A stretch of 64,000 nt of DNA from positions 65,377 to 129,376 of the forward strand of contig JBBSCB010000006.1 in assembly GCA_038250675.1 (NCBI GenBank). Direction: 5' to 3'. A model generated the notes under the pieces. The model was not told the DNA's origin and searched no databases. It was given only the letters and a program-made list of their open reading frames with translations. The translations under genes and the position numbers were made by a program. The DNA is from JAICUF01 sp038250675. GTDB lineage: Bacteria; Gemmatimonadota; Gemmatimonadetes; Gemmatimonadales; GWC2-71-9. Numbering within the stretch: the first letter of the stretch is position 1; each line of letters starts with the position of its first letter. Below, in pieces: positions 63,343 to 64,000 of this stretch.

Positions 63343-64000
63343 GCAGCCCCGCTCCGAGCGCAAGACACAGAACCGCGTCGTCGCCCTGTTCACCGATCCG
63401 GCGCGTCCCGACAGCCTCGGCTACCGCTACCTCGGCGAATGGAAGGCGCGGGAGGACAACCGCGCCGTCGAGCCAGAGCTCCTACGCGGCAACCTGACGG
63501 CCCGCGGCTATTCCGCCGCCCACATCTCCGCCGCCCTGCAGAAGCTCGATACCGCCGCCGATTCGACAGGCATCACGCTCTACCAGGCGAACCTGCGCAC
63601 CTACCAGCTGCTGCGCTACGGCGTGCCGGTGCAGATCGCCGCGGGCAAGGCGCACGAGACGGTGCACTTGATCGATTGGGAGCACCCGGAGAAGAACGAC
63701 TTCGCGCTGGCCGAGGAGGTCACGCTGAAGGGCGGCTACCAGCGCCGGCCGGACATCGTTCTCTATCTCAACGGCCTCGCCATCGCGGTGATGGAGTTCA
63801 AGCGGAGCTCGGTGGAGCTGGCCGATGGTGTGCGTCAGCTCATCACCAATCAGGAAGCCATCTTCAACAAGGGCTTCTTCAGCACAGTGCAGCTATTACT
63901 GGCGGGCAGCGACTCCCAGGGGCTGCGCTACGGCACCACCGGCACGCCGGAGCAGTTCTTCGTGCAGTGGAAGGACGAGGCGCCGGTCGGCGCGGCTCCC
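63335..64000 (+). CDS. hsdR: Type I restriction endonuclease subunit R (partial, runs off right edge)
   Basis: The first 222 codons are present. The N-terminal nuclease domain of HsdR has the PD-(D/E)xK site: Asp140 in RRPDIVLYLNG and Glu154-x-Lys156 in VMEFKRSS. The QLITNQEAIFNKGFF region (about 168-182) is typical of the family. The SF2 translocase part lies outside the window. ATG 63335 overlaps the previous gene by 8 bp; the start agrees with MPEQPRSERKTQNRVVALF. Confidence 0.93.
   Translation, partial: MPEQPRSERKTQNRVVALFTDPARPDSLGYRYLGEWKAREDNRAVEPELLRGNLTARGYSAAHISAALQKLDTAADSTGITLYQANLRTYQLLRYGVPVQIAAGKAHETVHLIDWEHPEKNDFALAEEVTLKGGYQRRPDIVLYLNGLAIAVMEFKRSSVELADGVRQLITNQEAIFNKGFFSTVQLLLAGSDSQGLRYGTTGTPEQFFVQWKDEAPVGAAP

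Overview
The window looks like a contiguous piece of chromosome from a high-GC Gram-negative bacterium. Several genes encode lipoproteins with lipobox cysteines, one encodes a beta-barrel-like outer-membrane protein, and many proteins carry signal peptides. The gene style (overlapping ATGA/GTGA junctions, an RCC1-repeat lipoprotein with a bacterial Ig domain, a two-gene ergothioneine set) fits Gemmatimonadota best. That assignment is inference; no rRNA gene is present to settle it.

Layout. 1-7.9 kb: the end of ubiX, a YfcE-type phosphodiesterase, then a leftward operon M48 protease - purD - mutM - Cho-like UvrC half protein - TSUP transporter - DUF1634, and a cystathionine gamma-synthase/lyase. 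8-12.3 kb: HD-GYP response regulator, glmM and glmS (UDP-GlcNAc supply). 12.4-18.1 kb: metallo-beta-lactamase-fold hydrolase, dtd-maf, and a leftward lipoprotein - trpE - FHA/GAF adenylate cyclase operon. 18.1-27.4 kb: rightward outer-membrane protein, a type II/IV secretion ATPase fused to a receiver domain, then hisC-hisB-hisH-NUDIX-hisF and a NosD-like beta-helix protein. 27.3-35 kb, leftward: tRNA-Leu, tig, clpP, clpX, engB, a lipoprotein, a hexapeptide acyltransferase and a hybrid histidine kinase. 35.3-39.2 kb: RCC1-repeat lipoprotein and egtB-egtD. 39.4-47.6 kb: DPP-IV-like and M49-like peptidases, HtrA and DnaK (protein quality control and peptide degradation). 47.9-54.2 kb: a small membrane protein, a decayed LigD-polymerase remnant, a rhomboid protease, a fatty-acid desaturase, and a eukaryote-type deoC paired with a two-domain ALDH16-like dehydrogenase.

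54.2-64 kb is an accessory, defence-like region. Base composition visibly changes (more A/T and different codon choice around 54.6-57.3 kb). It holds an unknown, probably helical protein, a DUF262 protein coupled to a HEPN-domain protein, and a type I restriction-modification operon hsdM-hsdS-(DUF262/DUF1524)-hsdR that runs off the right edge. Two things stand out. HsdM carries an in-frame insert of about 146 residues that resembles the normally free-standing DUF3293 protein. A GmrSD-type (DUF262+DUF1524 HNH) putative nuclease is also translationally coupled between hsdS and hsdR. This is the best candidate for an undescribed system in the window.

Most genes sit in tightly coupled operons with 1-22 bp overlaps. 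Intrinsic-terminator-like hairpins follow glmS, htrA, dnaK and the DPP-IV gene. No CRISPR array, insertion sequence, integrase or rRNA gene was seen.
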